Source: Acanthosepion esculentum (lineage: Eukaryota > Mollusca > Cephalopoda > Sepiida > Sepiidae). From it: DNA of 64,000 nt. The stretch is from contig OZ038509.1 in NCBI GenBank assembly GCA_964036315.1, positions 28,064,919 to 28,128,918 on the forward strand, in the 5' to 3' direction. The translations under genes were made by a program, and so were the position numbers. Under the pieces are notes generated by a model. That model saw only the letters and a list, made by a program, of their open reading frames with translations. It was not told the DNA's origin and ran no database searches. Below, one piece after another: positions 31,714-42,626 of this stretch. The stretch's first letter is position 1. Each line of letters starts with the position of its first letter.

Positions 31714-31890
31714 AGTTTCATTAAAAATGACAGACAAGGTACTCCGGTTAAGTTTTTTATTTAATTTTTCTTGTGTATGAACAAGAGTTTTCTTTGCTGG
31801 ACAAAGGGTGTGTAAGAACTGTCCAAATGTTTTATTTTTCCGAGCGCTTTCAGCTATATCTTTAGCCATTATCAAGGATGATTTGATTTT
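31711..31890 (-). mobile_element. Penelope-like 3' terminal fragment
   Basis: The - strand reads TTGATAATGGCTAAAGATAT, AGCTGAAAGCGCTCGG, AAACATTTGGACAG, then CACCCTTTGTCC, AAGAAAACTCTTGTT and ATGAAACTTGCATATATA. It matches 6845-6990 after the Penelope coding remnant. TTGATAA, stem GGCT/AGCT, GAAA, a short AGC/GCT stem III, CUC and a TCC/GGA stem I form a drifted hammerhead layout with two core changes. Confidence 0.65.
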
Positions 31891-32295
31891 TCTGTTTAAT
31901 TGAGTATGTGCATTATGTGTATGTCTTAGTGTGTAGTAGTGGTGTTTTAATTACCAAATACGGTTAGAATGTTGTGGCTTTGTTCATAGTTAATATTGTT
32001 GAGGGTAGGCTTTTTCTTTTAGGTTTGACTATATATATATATATATATATAATGAGCCAGACAAACCTACCAAGGTTTCACTTAGGCAGATCTACATTTG
32101 TATTGAGCTCTTTAGTTAGTTGTTTACTCGTATCGGGGTTTTTTCTTTGGGCCTTGAACCTGTATCTGTGCAATTATTTTCGACAGACTTTCATGTTCCT
32201 GGCTCTTTCTTTTTTTAAACCTTTTTTTCCCTTCATGATTGATTTGGCTATTGTTAAATCAAGAATTTGAAGGTTTTTCGACACGAGTATAGTTA
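31891..32295. other. Intron, no element recognised
   Basis: Short TA run 32029-32051. An open frame at 31974-32270 is hydrophobic low-complexity text without homology I can name. Confidence 0.45.

Positions 32296-32328
<33 letters not shown>
32296..32328. repeat. (TA)n microsatellite
   Basis: Pure TA. Confidence 0.9.
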
Positions 32329-32332
<4 letters not shown>

Positions 32333-32835
32333 CAGACTTTTGGTTGTTATTGTTTTCTTTTAAGTTAGTCTCTAGTCAGTAAGTTTTAGAAGTAACTGTA
32401 ACAAATTTTAAGTTTGTATAAATTTTTTCAATTGAAGCTGTGATAGGGTTGATAGTATAATAGATATGATTTTTTGTTCATTAGTTGTAAAATATATTTT
32501 GTATATATGTTTCTCAAGTGAAAAAGGTTATATTGATGTCAGATCATTTGTTTTTTATGCTTAAGTCTTCTTAGATTGGTAATCATTTTTTGTTTATTTT
32601 TATAGTTTATGTGGCATCATATATTTGTGTTTAACTCCAATGCATGCACATCAACACAACTACATAAACATTAAAATAAAACTATTTGATAATGGCTTAT
32701 CAAAGTTAAAAGTAGTTTGAATACATTTGATAATTTATGTTCAAATTTTCCCTGGAAACTGTAAAAATGGTTCAATCTATAGAAAAATTACATAAATAGA
32801 TTTGAAAGGAAAAACTTCTAATCATCTTCAACCAA

Positions 32836-32838
<3 letters not shown>
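32329..32838. other. Intron, no element recognised
   Basis: AT-rich, no repeat or coding signal seen. Confidence 0.5.

Positions 32839-32917
<79 letters not shown>
32839..32917. repeat. (TA)n microsatellite, longest in window
   Basis: About 79 bp of pure TA. It directly follows the end of the - strand Penelope-type tail. Confidence 0.92.
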
Positions 32918-32920
<3 letters not shown>

Positions 32921-33255
32921 TATATTTCTGAGATGAGGTATTATGTACAGTATTTACATTAGTCGGACTATTGTCCTCATCTTTGTCGCCATATTTGTCA
33001 CAACGTTTCGGCCGTTGTACGCTCCGGCCTTCTTTAGGTGGTTGGAATTTCGAACCGAACCCTTTATTTCGATCACTGGGGTAGACTGTTCTAGTTCCAC
33101 GAGCCATGTTTGATGGATGTCAGTTATCAGTTATCTCCTGGTAATTTTCCCTCTGAAAGTTCTCCACTGCCTGAACCGGGTATTGAACTCACACTCTTTG
33201 GGTCTGTCACTGGATCTAACCAACGCCTTTATCCACTATACCATGTGTCCTTGAG
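32918..33255 (-). mobile_element. Penelope-associated 3' repeat with ribozyme-like core
   Basis: On the - strand: a tRNA-like head with ACATGGTATAGTGGATAAAG (A-box-like) and GAGTTCAATACCCGG (B-box-like), then the GATAACTGATAACTGACATCC block. The core follows as CTAAAGAAGGCCGG, GGCCGAAACGTTG, then the TAT-GGCGACAAAGATGAGGAC tail. In other copies the core starts CTGAAGA. Stem II GGCC/GGCC is perfect. Box 2 GAAA is intact. Stem III is not evident. Confidence 0.7.
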
Positions 33256-33387
33256 GACATCTGGGTATGAATTTCTGAGTATTATAAACCTAATTTTTCA
33301 GCAACCATTTTTTACCAGTACTCATATTGCAATTTTGCTGTTATCATTTCATGTTTTTACCAGATCTCATATTGCAACTTTTTGTTA

Positions 33388-33650
33388 TCATTGCTGTTCT
33401 CTGGCACTCCTTATTACTGGTTCCCATATTGTATTTATTTCTATGCTTGGCCGACTCAGGAGATTTTTGTGGCCTAGCATATGTGCTGATTCCTTAAGTT
33501 TACGAATTTTCCAATGGTGTTCCCTGTCTATGATCTCAACCTGATCCCACAGGGGACGGTGATCTCCCTTCTCTCTCCATATGTGGTCAGCCACGCCTGA
33601 TTTTTCTACTTCCCCTCGCATTACAGCTTTCTGGTGTTCTTGAAGCCTTA
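33388..33650 (-). pseudogene. Penelope-like GIY-YIG endonuclease C-terminus
   Basis: The - strand reads LQEHQKAVMRGEVEKSGVA, DHIWREKGDHRPLWDQV, IIDREHHWKIRKLKESAHM, LLSRPSIEINTIWEPVI and stops at 33388. HxxAV, (S)xxADHxW, (I)xDRExxWxxRxxxEA and the W-P end are the hallmarks of the C-terminal half of GIY-YIG domains in Penelope-like elements. The upstream RT is absent. Its 3' side leads, 130 bp on, into the repeat at 32918-33255. Confidence 0.72.
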
Positions 33651-34442
33651 CCTTGAGGGGGGGGGGGGCTGTTTCTCCTTTATATTCCTTTCCGCAGCAA
33701 GAAAATTAGCTGATAGGTACATAATATGCATAGACCAACTAAATTCACCAATGGGGATAATAATTGGGGGGGAGAGATCAGAAAAAAATCATATGCATGG
33801 CTAGAAAGTGCTCGATAGCATGGGAAAACAATAGGACTACAGCAAAAGAACATAATGTTAAAAGCCAAATCGTGTGTGTGGAGAGAGAGAAGTTGCAAAG
33901 ATAAGTATAAAATTAACTTACTGACCAATGCTACAGAACTTGGTTTCATCCTCAGTAGGTGCTTCATTCTCGTGACCTTGTGCCAGACTTGTCTGAACTT
34001 AATGAATATCTGCCAAAAGATGGTACATTATCCTGATATTGAATTTGCTTGGTGATTTGATTCATCAATTACCCATCCACACATTGGCAGTCACTGATGC
34101 GTTTCTTTTCGCTTCAGGTAACCTTGAACTCTTCGTCATATCTGTGGACACTCAGTGATGAACGAGAGGACGGTTGATTTGTTCGTTTGGTAAATGTTTG
34201 CCAGTCACGATGCTATTGCTTATCATGCAGAATGAAAAGCGTGATAGCTTTGGCGAAAGAAGCTTCATATTACCAGATTCTATTGACATTGGCTACTTTT
34301 AGGGTAAAGGAACAATGCTTTATTGCAAATCTCTTTTGTGTCTGTTGAAATATTTATGGAGTATTGAAGGCAAGGCAGGTCTGAAATGTATTTCCATTAC
34401 AACTCATATATATATATCAGATAAATAGGTCACTGTAAGAGT

Positions 34443-34448
<6 letters not shown>
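33651..34448. other. Intron, no element recognised; poly-G
   Basis: G-run at 33656-33668. The rest is unclassified; short frames do not look coding. Confidence 0.5.

Positions 34449-34537
<89 letters not shown>
34449..34537. repeat. (CATA)n then (TA)n microsatellite
   Basis: Eleven or so CATA units followed by TA. Confidence 0.92.
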
Positions 34538-34539
<2 letters not shown>

Positions 34540-34939
34540 CAATGAATCATTCATACAAAAAGTAGATTAGTAAAGTTAATGATATAAAATGGTGAAATCC
34601 TTTCACAAACAAAATTTTAAAGGTGCATTAACCTACAAATCACTCGATGAATGTTATGATTCTTTTTAAAATTAATATAGCATTGAGGTATAAATTCAAA
34701 ATGTAGAGTTTTGGTAGGTGGATATCGAAAAATAAATTAAATTATTAATAAAAAGTTTAATAGGGATATTGATCCATTAATGTGTATTGAGTCAACAGAT
34801 AAGATTAATACTAACTAAAAAAGTTGATAGTTACCAAATAAAAAGTGTGGGTAGGCAAAAAAGAACCTACGGTCAGGAAAAGTAAAAAATATATAAAAAA
34901 TAATAAAACAAATTAAAAAATAAAGAAGGGAACACAGAG

Positions 34940-34978
<39 letters not shown>

Positions 34979-35159
34979 ACTAATTGATAGCCTTTTGTTT
35001 GTCCTTGTTTTATTAACCAACCTGTCTATTATGTCACCAATCAATGCTATTTCATATTTAATAACAAATTTACAAACAAAAATTTTGATTCCCAATGGGA
35101 TCACCTCTCAGTGGAGCAATGGCATGTATCTTAGAATTTCTTGAATCTGGTTCTTTCCA

Positions 35160-35189
<30 letters not shown>
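34538..35189. other. Intron with two TA microsatellites
   Basis: TA runs at 34941-34975 and 35160-35185. Between them 34980-35150 has a faint Penelope-like trace (MGSPLSGAMACILEFLE-like reading near 35095-35145, an RT motif B pattern), too decayed to delimit. Confidence 0.4.
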
Positions 35190-35190
<1 letters not shown>

Positions 35191-35577
35191 AAAATATGGA
35201 AAAGACAAAACAAAATCTGAATATGCAAGTTTACTGTTTTAATGTTGTTTTACTGTCAACGTCAGACGTTTCGGTCTAGTAGACCATCTTCAAGACATGG
35301 TTAATAGAAACATACTTAGGATCACGCCAACGTGATGGAATCCCAAAAAAAGGGAACGCTGACTTTAGAATTTCAGTTGTTCTGTTTCTGACTAGTCTTG
35401 TGTCTATCGTCTCTTCATGTTGACTTAAATATCGTCTAATCCTAAGTATGTTTCTAATAACCATGTCCTGAAGATGGTCTACTAGACTGAAACGTCTGAC
35501 GTCGACAGTAAAACAACATTAAAACAGTAAACTTGCATATTCAAATCTTGTTTTGTCTTTTCCATATTTTTCATCAT
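35190..35577. mobile_element. Long hairpin element with paired hammerhead-like cores
   Basis: Arms about 35195-35330 and 35440-35575 are close inverted copies: GGAAAAGACAAAACAA, ATGCAAGTTTACTGTTTTAA and GTTTTACTGTC outward, CTAAGTATGTTTCTA inward. A central region of about 110 bp separates them. Each arm holds GAAGATGGTCTACTAGAC, then (C/T)GAAACGTCTGACGT. The style matches Penelope terminal repeats. Confidence 0.8.
35464..35507 (+). ncRNA. Hammerhead-like motif with short stem III
   Basis: TGTC, CUGAAGA, one extra U, stem II GGTC/GACT-side around TACTA (GGTC/GACC in the partner arm), GAAA, stem III ACGT/ACGT with loop CTG, GUC at the cleavage site, then GACA pairing with TGTC (4 bp). It departs from the consensus by one inserted base after box 1 and one mismatch in stem II. 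Confidence 0.45.
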
Positions 35578-35611
35578 ACCGTCGGATCTACATCCACATA
35601 TTTGCTTACAT

Positions 35612-35612
<1 letters not shown>

Positions 35613-35671
<59 letters not shown>
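35613..35671. repeat. (TG)n microsatellite
   Basis: Pure TG, about 59 bp. Confidence 0.92.
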
Positions 35672-35672
<1 letters not shown>

Positions 35673-35882
35673 TAAAGGTAAAATAAATTCTGTGGGTGTA
35701 TAATTCAAATGAGTCCTAGTAATATAAAAATATTAAAATTGATCCACAAAAAGAGAGCTCGATGTATTTTATTTGTACAGAGCAATATGATGAATAATCA
35801 GAAAAAAATTCTTTTTATGTCATGTGGGGAATAAGCTATTTCAGCAGAGCATAGAAGTGTTCATCTGTCTTTCAACCCAGGT

Positions 35883-35945
<63 letters not shown>

Positions 35946-36042
35946 TGTTTACTTTCATACCCTAACATAAAATCAGTAATTTGTAAGTAAAGGGATGGAT
36001 TTTTTTATTTACTAATACAACTGAATTTTATTAATTAAACAT
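35672..36042. repeat. Intron with TA/CA microsatellite
   Basis: TA then CA at 35889-35944. The rest is unclassified. Confidence 0.6.
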
Positions 36043-36273
36043 TATTTTTAGTGGATACTCATATTTGAGTAGATGCCCATTTATTTATTAAACAGTGTAT
36101 TTATTTTGGTCTGCCTTTATTAGAGAAAAATATGTGCTCTTGCGCTAATTTTTCTCTAAATCTATTTCTTGGCTATTCAGACCCATTGTCGAAAATAAAT
36201 AAATATACTGTTTGCTAAATAAACGGAGCGTCTACTCAAATATGAGTATCCACTAAAAATAATGTTTAAATAA
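36043..36273. mobile_element. Fold-back MITE, second copy
   Basis: Same termini as 28910-29161 (AAACATTATTTTTAGTGGAT and complement, ATATTTGAGTAGATGC). Inverted arms of about 95 bp. The centre here lacks the clear B box. Confidence 0.75.
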
Positions 36274-36370
36274 TAAAAATATATATAGATGTAAAATAAA
36301 AGATAAAAGGAAAATTGTTTTTTCTTTTATTTTATATTGTCTTTGCAGATATGTTTTATTTGTATCAAAA

Positions 36371-36373
<3 letters not shown>

Positions 36374-36415
<42 letters not shown>
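36374..36415. repeat. (AC)n microsatellite
   Basis: Pure AC. Confidence 0.92.
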
Positions 36416-36417
<2 letters not shown>

Positions 36418-36479
36418 ACCAATTTGTAATTGGTAGGGATTATTCCAATGAGAGCTAAATGTCAGTTACAGAGCAATAT

Positions 36480-36681
36480 ATAATAATAAATTAAGAAAAC
36501 ACCTTAAAAATCCATATTGTTTATAATTTATTTCATGAAAATTGTTATATTCATCTCTTCTGACCAAATATATTTTTATTTCTTTTCTTCAAAATATTCG
36601 ATCTGAAGAGATGAATATAACAATATTCATGAAATAAATTTATAACCGATATTGATTTTTACGGTGTTTTCTTAATTTATC

Positions 36682-36684
<3 letters not shown>
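36480..36684. repeat. Hairpin with hammerhead-like core
   Basis: Inverted arms 36480-36558 and 36605-36684 (AAATTAAGAAAACACC outward, AGAGATGAATATAACAAT inward). Flanked on the right by a CA run. Confidence 0.8.
36598..36649 (+). ncRNA. Hammerhead-like motif, extra-base variant
   Basis: TCGAT, CUGAAGA, extra G, perfect 8-bp stem II ATGAATAT/ATATTCAT with loop AACA, GAAA, stem III ATA/TAT within ATAAATTTAT, AUA, then ACCGA, which pairs with TCGAT except for one mismatch. It shares the one-base insertion after box 1 with the motif at 35464. Confidence 0.35.
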
Positions 36685-36720
<36 letters not shown>

Positions 36721-37222
36721 GGCTACTCATTTTACAAGCAAACTTATCTTGTGACTTTGTGCTACCATGATCATGAAATGTTTCATCCACCCAATTTCAC
36801 TCAGAAGGCTTGCAGTCAACCTTTGCTTTAGTTTTCGGGTGCATTCTAAAGGTGCTGCATGTTGGGATTACATCTATGTATCTATCTATCTATATATATA
36901 TATATATATATTATAATTGTTTATTTTTTTAAATATATAATCATCACAACACTGAAATTCCCATATTTTTTCTTGATAATCCTTTCTAAGTTCTCAGTAA
37001 AGCTGTAACTTATTTTTAATGTAGTTTTATTGAAAATTTTGCTGAGTTTACTATTTCTAGGAAAATGTTTTTTTGACTAATGTATGTATGTAAATATGTA
37101 TATACGTATATGCATGTGTATATGTCTGTATGTACATATATGTGTATATGTATATATGTGTATATGTATTTATATGTGCATATATGTGTGTGTATATGTA
37201 TATGTGTGTATATGTATATATG
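36685..37222. repeat. Simple-repeat-rich intron
   Basis: CA run 36685-36716, TA run 36885-36911, and an irregular TATG/TGTA tract 37080-37222 that runs into the LTR fragment. Confidence 0.8.
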
Positions 37223-37334
37223 TGATGTAATGAATATGCATACGCCTGTGTTCCCCCTCACAGGAATATGATTTGTGGGAATTACTCAGATTGGGCGTCT
37301 CCAAGCATATATATAAAGAAAAACTGAAAAATTA

Positions 37335-39523
37335 GTGGGTGCTGATTTCTCGACAGGCTTGAATGACTGTTTAAAAGACCATGCGTACCCTCTACCGTCT
37401 CCGGAAGATATATTCACTAAATTGAACGGAGGTAGAGTGTTCTCAAAGTTGGACTTGTCGGAGGCTTACCTTCAGGTTAAGGTCAGTGAAGAATGTTCAA
37501 AGTACCTGACAATAAATACGCATAAAGGGAGTTTTAAACTAAATCGTCTCCCTTTTGGATTGAAGGTAGCTCCAAGCCCATTCCAGCAAATAATGGACAC
37601 AATGTTGGCTGGTATGGAGTATGCAATCGCATACTTAGATGACATTTTGATGAAAAGTGAAAATGAGGCCCGATGCAAAACGCATATTCCAGCAGTATTT
37701 CAGAGAATTGAGGAATATGGGTTCAAGGTGAGTGCTGAAAAATGCGAGTTCTTTTTAAAGAAGATAAAATATTTAGGGCAGATCATTGACAGTAAAGGAA
37801 GAAAACCAGACCCAGAAAGGGCTGAGGCTATAAAAATATGCCGCACCTGATAATGTGGCTAAACTCCAGGCATTCTTGGGATTAGTAAGTTACTATAGCA
37901 TTTATATCCCAAAAATGTATATTGTCTTTAAAAAATTTGGTGAAAAACGGCACAAAGTGGATATGGTCGAAAGCATACGAAGATACTTTTAAAAAAATAA
38001 AAAGCTGTCTATTAGCAGACCTATCGTTAGCTCATTTCAACCCAAAGAGGAAAATGATTGTAGCAGCAGATGCCAGTAATGAGGGACTATGTGCGGTATT
38101 GCTTCATAAATTCAAGGATGGATCTACAAAACCAGTAGCACATGCCTCGAGAACGTTACTACCTGCGGAACGAAGTTACAGCCAAATCGAAAAAGAGAGT
38201 TTAGCAATAATCTACGCTGTAAAAAAATTTCACAGGTTTATATACGGAAGAGAATTTACTCTGCAAACAGACCACAAACCACTGTTAACAATATTTGGTT
38301 CAAAAAAGGTATACCAACTCACATGGCAAATCGACTACAGTGTTGGGGTGTAATTCTTTTGAATTATAATTTCAAAATAGAATATGTGCCTTCAAAGAAG
38401 CTAGGAATGAGTGTGTCACCTTTTTCAATTTGTGATCAGGTATTACTATACACAGATAGGGTTGTAATGCCGGTTACTCTACAAAAGGAAATTCTGAAAG
38501 AATTTCACACTGGCCATCCAGGGATTTTGAGAATGAAATCTCTAATGAGAGCCTATACGTATTGGCCGAGGATGGACCAAGACAGAAAATTTGGTGAAAC
38601 AGTGCAGAGGATGTCAACTGGCAGCAAGGGATCCACCGGTAAAGATTCAACCATGGCCAAAGACAGATGTCCCATGGACTCGATTGCATATTGACTATGC
38701 AGGGCCCATAAATGGATCTTATTACCTGATCATTGTGGACAGTTTCACTAAGTGGCCAGAAATTGTTAAGTGCAGACATCCAACTGCAACAAATACAATA
38801 AAGGCACTTGATGAAATTTTTAGTCATTTTCGACTCCCTAAAACTTTAGTCAGTGGCAATGGAACACAGTTTATGGGAAGAGAATTCAAGGAATTCTGTA
38901 GATCATTGCCCATCGATCACGTGGCAACGGCAGTATATCATCGAAGATCGAATGGACAGGTGGAAAACTTTGTGGACACTTTTAAACAAGCGTTGAAGAA
39001 AATTCATGGCGTGGACACAAATGAACGAAGTATTCCAAACTTTTTGGCAGTATATAGAATCACGGCAAACCCAAATACGATGTCAGGATTATCGGCAGCA
39101 GAGTTAATGTTTGCAAGAAAAATACACTCTGTGTTTGACAGGCTGTTGCCTAGTCCGGCGAAGAAAACTGCTAAAAAAGAAGTTTATAAGCCAAGTGATA
39201 AAGTTTTTTTCAAGAACTTAAGAGCTGGAAAAACGTATTGGGAAGAAGGAGTAATAACCAAAAGAATTGGTCAGGTCATATTTGACATAAAAGTAGAAAA
39301 ATTTCCGTGCAAAAGACATTGGAATCAATTGAGACCCAGACATACTACAGAGGTCGCGGAAAATACTGAGGAGATTCCAATGGAAGTCTTGTATGACGCT
39401 TTTGAAATTCCCATTCCAGTAAGTCAACATTCGCCAATGAAGGTATCCCCGACCTCAAGGCCAGAGGTACCAGTGTGTCAAACACCACCACTGCAAGAAG
39501 GATTGAGGCAGAAAAAGAATTAG
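37335..39523 (+). pseudogene. Gypsy pol remnant: RT, RNase H, integrase
   Basis: RT: ADFSTGLNDCLKDHAYPLP, KLDLSEAYLQV, NRLPFGLKVAPSPFQQ, AYLDDILM, KIKYLGQIID. After a frameshift near 37850, RNase H: MIVAADASNEGLCAVLLH and HRFIYGREFTLQTDHKPLL. A deletion and shifts follow near 38320-38430. Integrase then has the HTGHPG...C-x2-C zinc region, HIDYAGPINGSYYLIIVD (first D), VSGNGTQF where the family has a D before NG (second catalytic Asp lost), and RSNGQVENF (Glu kept). The last 310 codons (38591-39523) are open. Not functional because of deletions, shifts and the lost Asp. Confidence 0.88.
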
Positions 39524-39609
39524 GAAAAAAGTTAATCGATTAAGTCTAGACCCTAAAAAGAGAAAGTATTGAAGCTAAATTTCACGGGAAAATTTACCTC
39601 AGGGTGAGG

Positions 39610-39903
39610 TGATGTAATGAATATGCATACACCTGTGTTCCCCCTCACAGGAATATGATTGGCTGGTGTCAGCCATAAATACAGACTGACGTGGAGGTAC
39701 GATAGAGTCCAAGTCTATGACGACGCCCATTGGACTACGCCATTGGCTATCATATTGGTCTACGCCTATTGCCTACATCTATTTACTATGACTACGATGA
39801 GTACGAGTCGATTACTGCTACCTGATAGATTGTACTACTCAGTTACAGTAGCTAAAACCACTTAGCTACTTCGATCAGATATATCCCTTTCCGGGACATA
39901 TCA
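39610..39903 (+). repeat. 3' LTR of gypsy element
   Basis: Starts TGATGTAATG directly after the purine-rich AGGGTGAGG and ends near GACATATCA. The first 48 bp match the 37223 fragment. The exact right boundary is uncertain because no full second copy exists here. Confidence 0.75.
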
Positions 39904-40232
39904 ATATATATATGTGTGGGTGTGTGTTTGTGTGTGTATATATATATATATATATATAAAACATATTTTCTACAAAATTTCTTGAACATTTGGGATGGTA
40001 AATGTAATTAATACTGTTTAATTAAAACCAGTGCATGCATTTAAATTATATCTATAAAAATAACATATAAACAGAAAATATATTAAATATATAGTGACTT
40101 TAGTTTCAGGGTAAAATAAAGACAAAAAAAATGTCTAATACAAAGCTTAGAAAGGCTTCTGATCAAACATAAGACATTCGTTGTTTGTTATATTTAACAA
40201 TATATGTTTGAATAATGATCTGCTGTCTCAAT

Positions 40233-40235
<3 letters not shown>
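39904..40235. other. Intron, TG/TA repeat then unclassified
   Basis: TA/TG run to about 39957, then AT-rich sequence with no motif. Confidence 0.5.

Positions 40236-40277
<42 letters not shown>
40236..40277. repeat. (TA)n microsatellite
   Basis: Pure TA. Confidence 0.9.
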
Positions 40278-40279
<2 letters not shown>

Positions 40280-40746
40280 AGTCTAAAAACAAACACAAAC
40301 AGTAATTTGAGTACAACACACATACGAAGAAAAAAAGAAAAATACTGAATTCTAAAATCAGACACATATAAACTAGGGGTAAACAAATACGTGGATATTT
40401 TAAATCTACATAAATATTTCAACAGTTAAAAATATTTCTTGAGATATGGTCAAAAAACCTTTTAAACAATATTTAAGACACTATCATCAGTCTTCCGCCA
40501 AAAATTAAAACACAGTCGCATTCCACATCACGTGACATCCACGCCTCACGACAAACGCTGTAAACAAACACACAAACACAGTATCTCATTTGATTTCTGA
40601 GGAAGGACCGAGGTGGTCTGAAATATTAAATATATACAAAAACACAGAAATAAATACTTTCATAAAAAAAACACCCAATTTTGTTTCATTTATTTTATCC
40701 AGATATTATATACATATCAAGAAAGTATACGTGGCCTCTCATTATG

Positions 40747-40748
<2 letters not shown>
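40278..40748. other. Intron; weak ribozyme-like text
   Basis: 40599-40630 reads CTGAGGA, then GACC/GGTC around GAGGT, then GAAAT, a drifted hammerhead-like core. 40475-40495 on the - strand reads CTGATGATAG without a GAAA box. No coding signal. Confidence 0.3.

Positions 40749-40780
<32 letters not shown>
40749..40780. repeat. (TA)n microsatellite
   Basis: Pure TA. Confidence 0.9.
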
Positions 40781-40786
<6 letters not shown>

Positions 40787-42047
40787 TTACTACCTGACAA
40801 TATCTTATTGGTAGAAACTAAGGTAGCAGGAAGGTTGATTTTCTAAATATTTCATGACTTAAATTGCTTTACATTTTTGTTTCTGGAAAATTGTATGAAG
40901 TGCTTTTTCATTAACTTACTCATTTTCTGACAAATATTGATTTTTTCCAAAAGTTCTATTTCTTTTTTTTAAATTGAATTATACAAGCATTATTATCGGC
41001 TAGCCAATCAGAGCAGTGCAATTGAGGTTTGCATCCCCATAAAAGCAGTTGCCAAATGAGCAGAAGTAAGATCAAACTGGTCTTGCCTCTAGTAGACCTA
41101 CACTCTCCCTATCAGATGACTGTGGTGCCTCAGTCAGCTAAAGTCCTGTTCTCTGCACTGTTTTTTGAATTCTCTTGACCGATTGCCTTTATTTAAGTAG
41201 TTAAATGACTCTGGGCTGTTTAGCCATAACTGCAACCCCCAGTCAACATCTTCCTCCGAGCTTAAGAATTCTTTATATGTTGTAAACTTCTTCACATCCC
41301 TTTTGGTTATGTATTCATGATATTAATCAATCATAGTACCATGAATAAAAGTTGTTATTCTTACACTTGTGAATGAGTGTTGTTCCAGTTAATCAAATTT
41401 ATCGGGTTTACTGGGGACTTTAGTCTTTTACTAGCATCGCCAGGACAGATTGGAGTCAAGCCTAATCTTCACCAATATTCCTGTGAATACAGAAACACTA
41501 AAACACAATGTGTAGGTGCAGGATTGGTGCAGAGTGGGCTCACCAAAGATGGACTAATAGACACGGACTACAGTAAGAGTGACCTTCAGTGAAGCATGCA
41601 GCAACAGGGCGACACTAGAGTAATTTAAATAAAAGATTATATGGACACAAGAGAGATATTTTACCAAACAACACACTCAATGCATTATTCGTTCACCATA
41701 AGTCTGACCATAATTTCAATTTTAAAAATTAAAAAGGGGAAAATGTGTAGAAAGTGAACTGATTGCTAAAGCATCCATGGTAAATTAGTGTCCAAGTTTT
41801 TACAAACTTTCTTGGCTGATCTTCTATTGTCAAAATGTAGGACATTTAAAAATAACAACAATGAAAACAAAAGTGTAGGTAAAAAGTGTAGCTGAGACCA
41901 GCTAGGCCATTTGGTCAGATACATTGGGAGACAAAATGTTTTATAAAGTCAAAAAGTTTAAAATTTAGGGTTTCCATACCTGCATTTTCACTTGATGCAT
42001 AATTATAACCAATGTTTATGTTTATATCTCATCCCACGCCCTTTGCA
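40781..42047. other. Intron; possible promoter-bearing repeat at 40985-41450
   Basis: 40990-41060 has AGCCAATCAGAGC (CCAAT-like) and CATAAAAGC (TATA-like). About 300 bp later GAATAAAAG gives a polyadenylation-like site. This order is LTR-like, but no second copy or ends are visible. 41640-42047 is unclassified. Confidence 0.25.
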
Positions 42048-42069
42048 TATATATATATATATATATATA
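42048..42069. repeat. (TA)n microsatellite
   Basis: Short TA run. Confidence 0.85.
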
Positions 42070-42279
42070 CACACTACTACCTCCTCACCTGCCAAAGGGT
42101 CATATCTCAGGATCCCTTTGACTTAGAGATGTAAAATAGGTACCGTTCAATTTCTATCATGAAGCTCTATAAATATGTCAAATTTGAAAGAAATCTGTGT
42201 CAGTGATGGTCTGACCCTTGGTGATTTGACACAGAATGACTCAGTCTTTTTTCCTTATAAGAGGGAAGAGTTTGTGCTT

Positions 42280-42480
42280 GTAAGCAGTTCTCTTTGGCAA
42301 ATGAGAATTTAAAGATTTGCATCTCTGTGTGGTTCTCCTTGGCTAATCAGAAGTTGAGTTTTTGCACCTGTGGTTCATTCTCCTTGGCTAATGAGAATCT
42401 GAGGATTTGCACCTGTTGATGATTCTCCCTTGCAGATCAAAATTTTGGGGTCTGTGCCTGTCTGTGCTTCACCTTTTAAT
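42280..42480. repeat. Degenerate ~55-bp tandem repeat
   Basis: GGTTCTCCTTGGCTAAT-like text followed by 'gagaatct...gatttgcacctgt' appears about four times with drift. Confidence 0.6.
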
Positions 42481-42626
42481 ATTGTTCAGTCTTTCTGTTG
42501 GCAGTGTTTTTTAAGTTTCAAATCTATTTTCTTGTTAAGCTGATAGGTTTACCTGTGACCAATTTAGGTTATCTGTGTGTTTCATGTGAGTTTAACCCAT
42601 AATAGATATCTTGTCTTGTCCCTCAG

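Larger units (their letters stand above)
37223..39903 (+). mobile_element. Ty3/gypsy LTR element, 5'-deleted
   Basis: It starts with about 48 bp of LTR (37223-37271, TGATGTAATGAATATGCATA), then jumps into RT, so most of the 5' LTR, gag and protease are deleted. The 3' LTR is complete. Same family as the full-length element at 52961-57912, judged by pol, but with an unrelated LTR sequence. Confidence 0.85.

Noticed and set aside
33110..33544. 144-codon + frame
   Set aside because: It is antisense to the Penelope-associated repeat and the GIY-YIG remnant.
35095..35145. Separate Penelope reverse transcriptase gene
   Set aside because: Only one motif B-like phrase is readable; mentioned as a trace but not called.
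37080..37271. Long tyrosine/isoleucine/valine open frames on both strands across the TATG tract
   Set aside because: They are translations of a simple repeat (TATG/TGTA). The same applies to the frames over TA runs at 1185, 4907, 21605, 31651, 32839, 40236 and 40749.
40440..40500. Hammerhead on the - strand starting CTGATGATAG
   Set aside because: No GAAA box at a usable distance and no pairing stem I.
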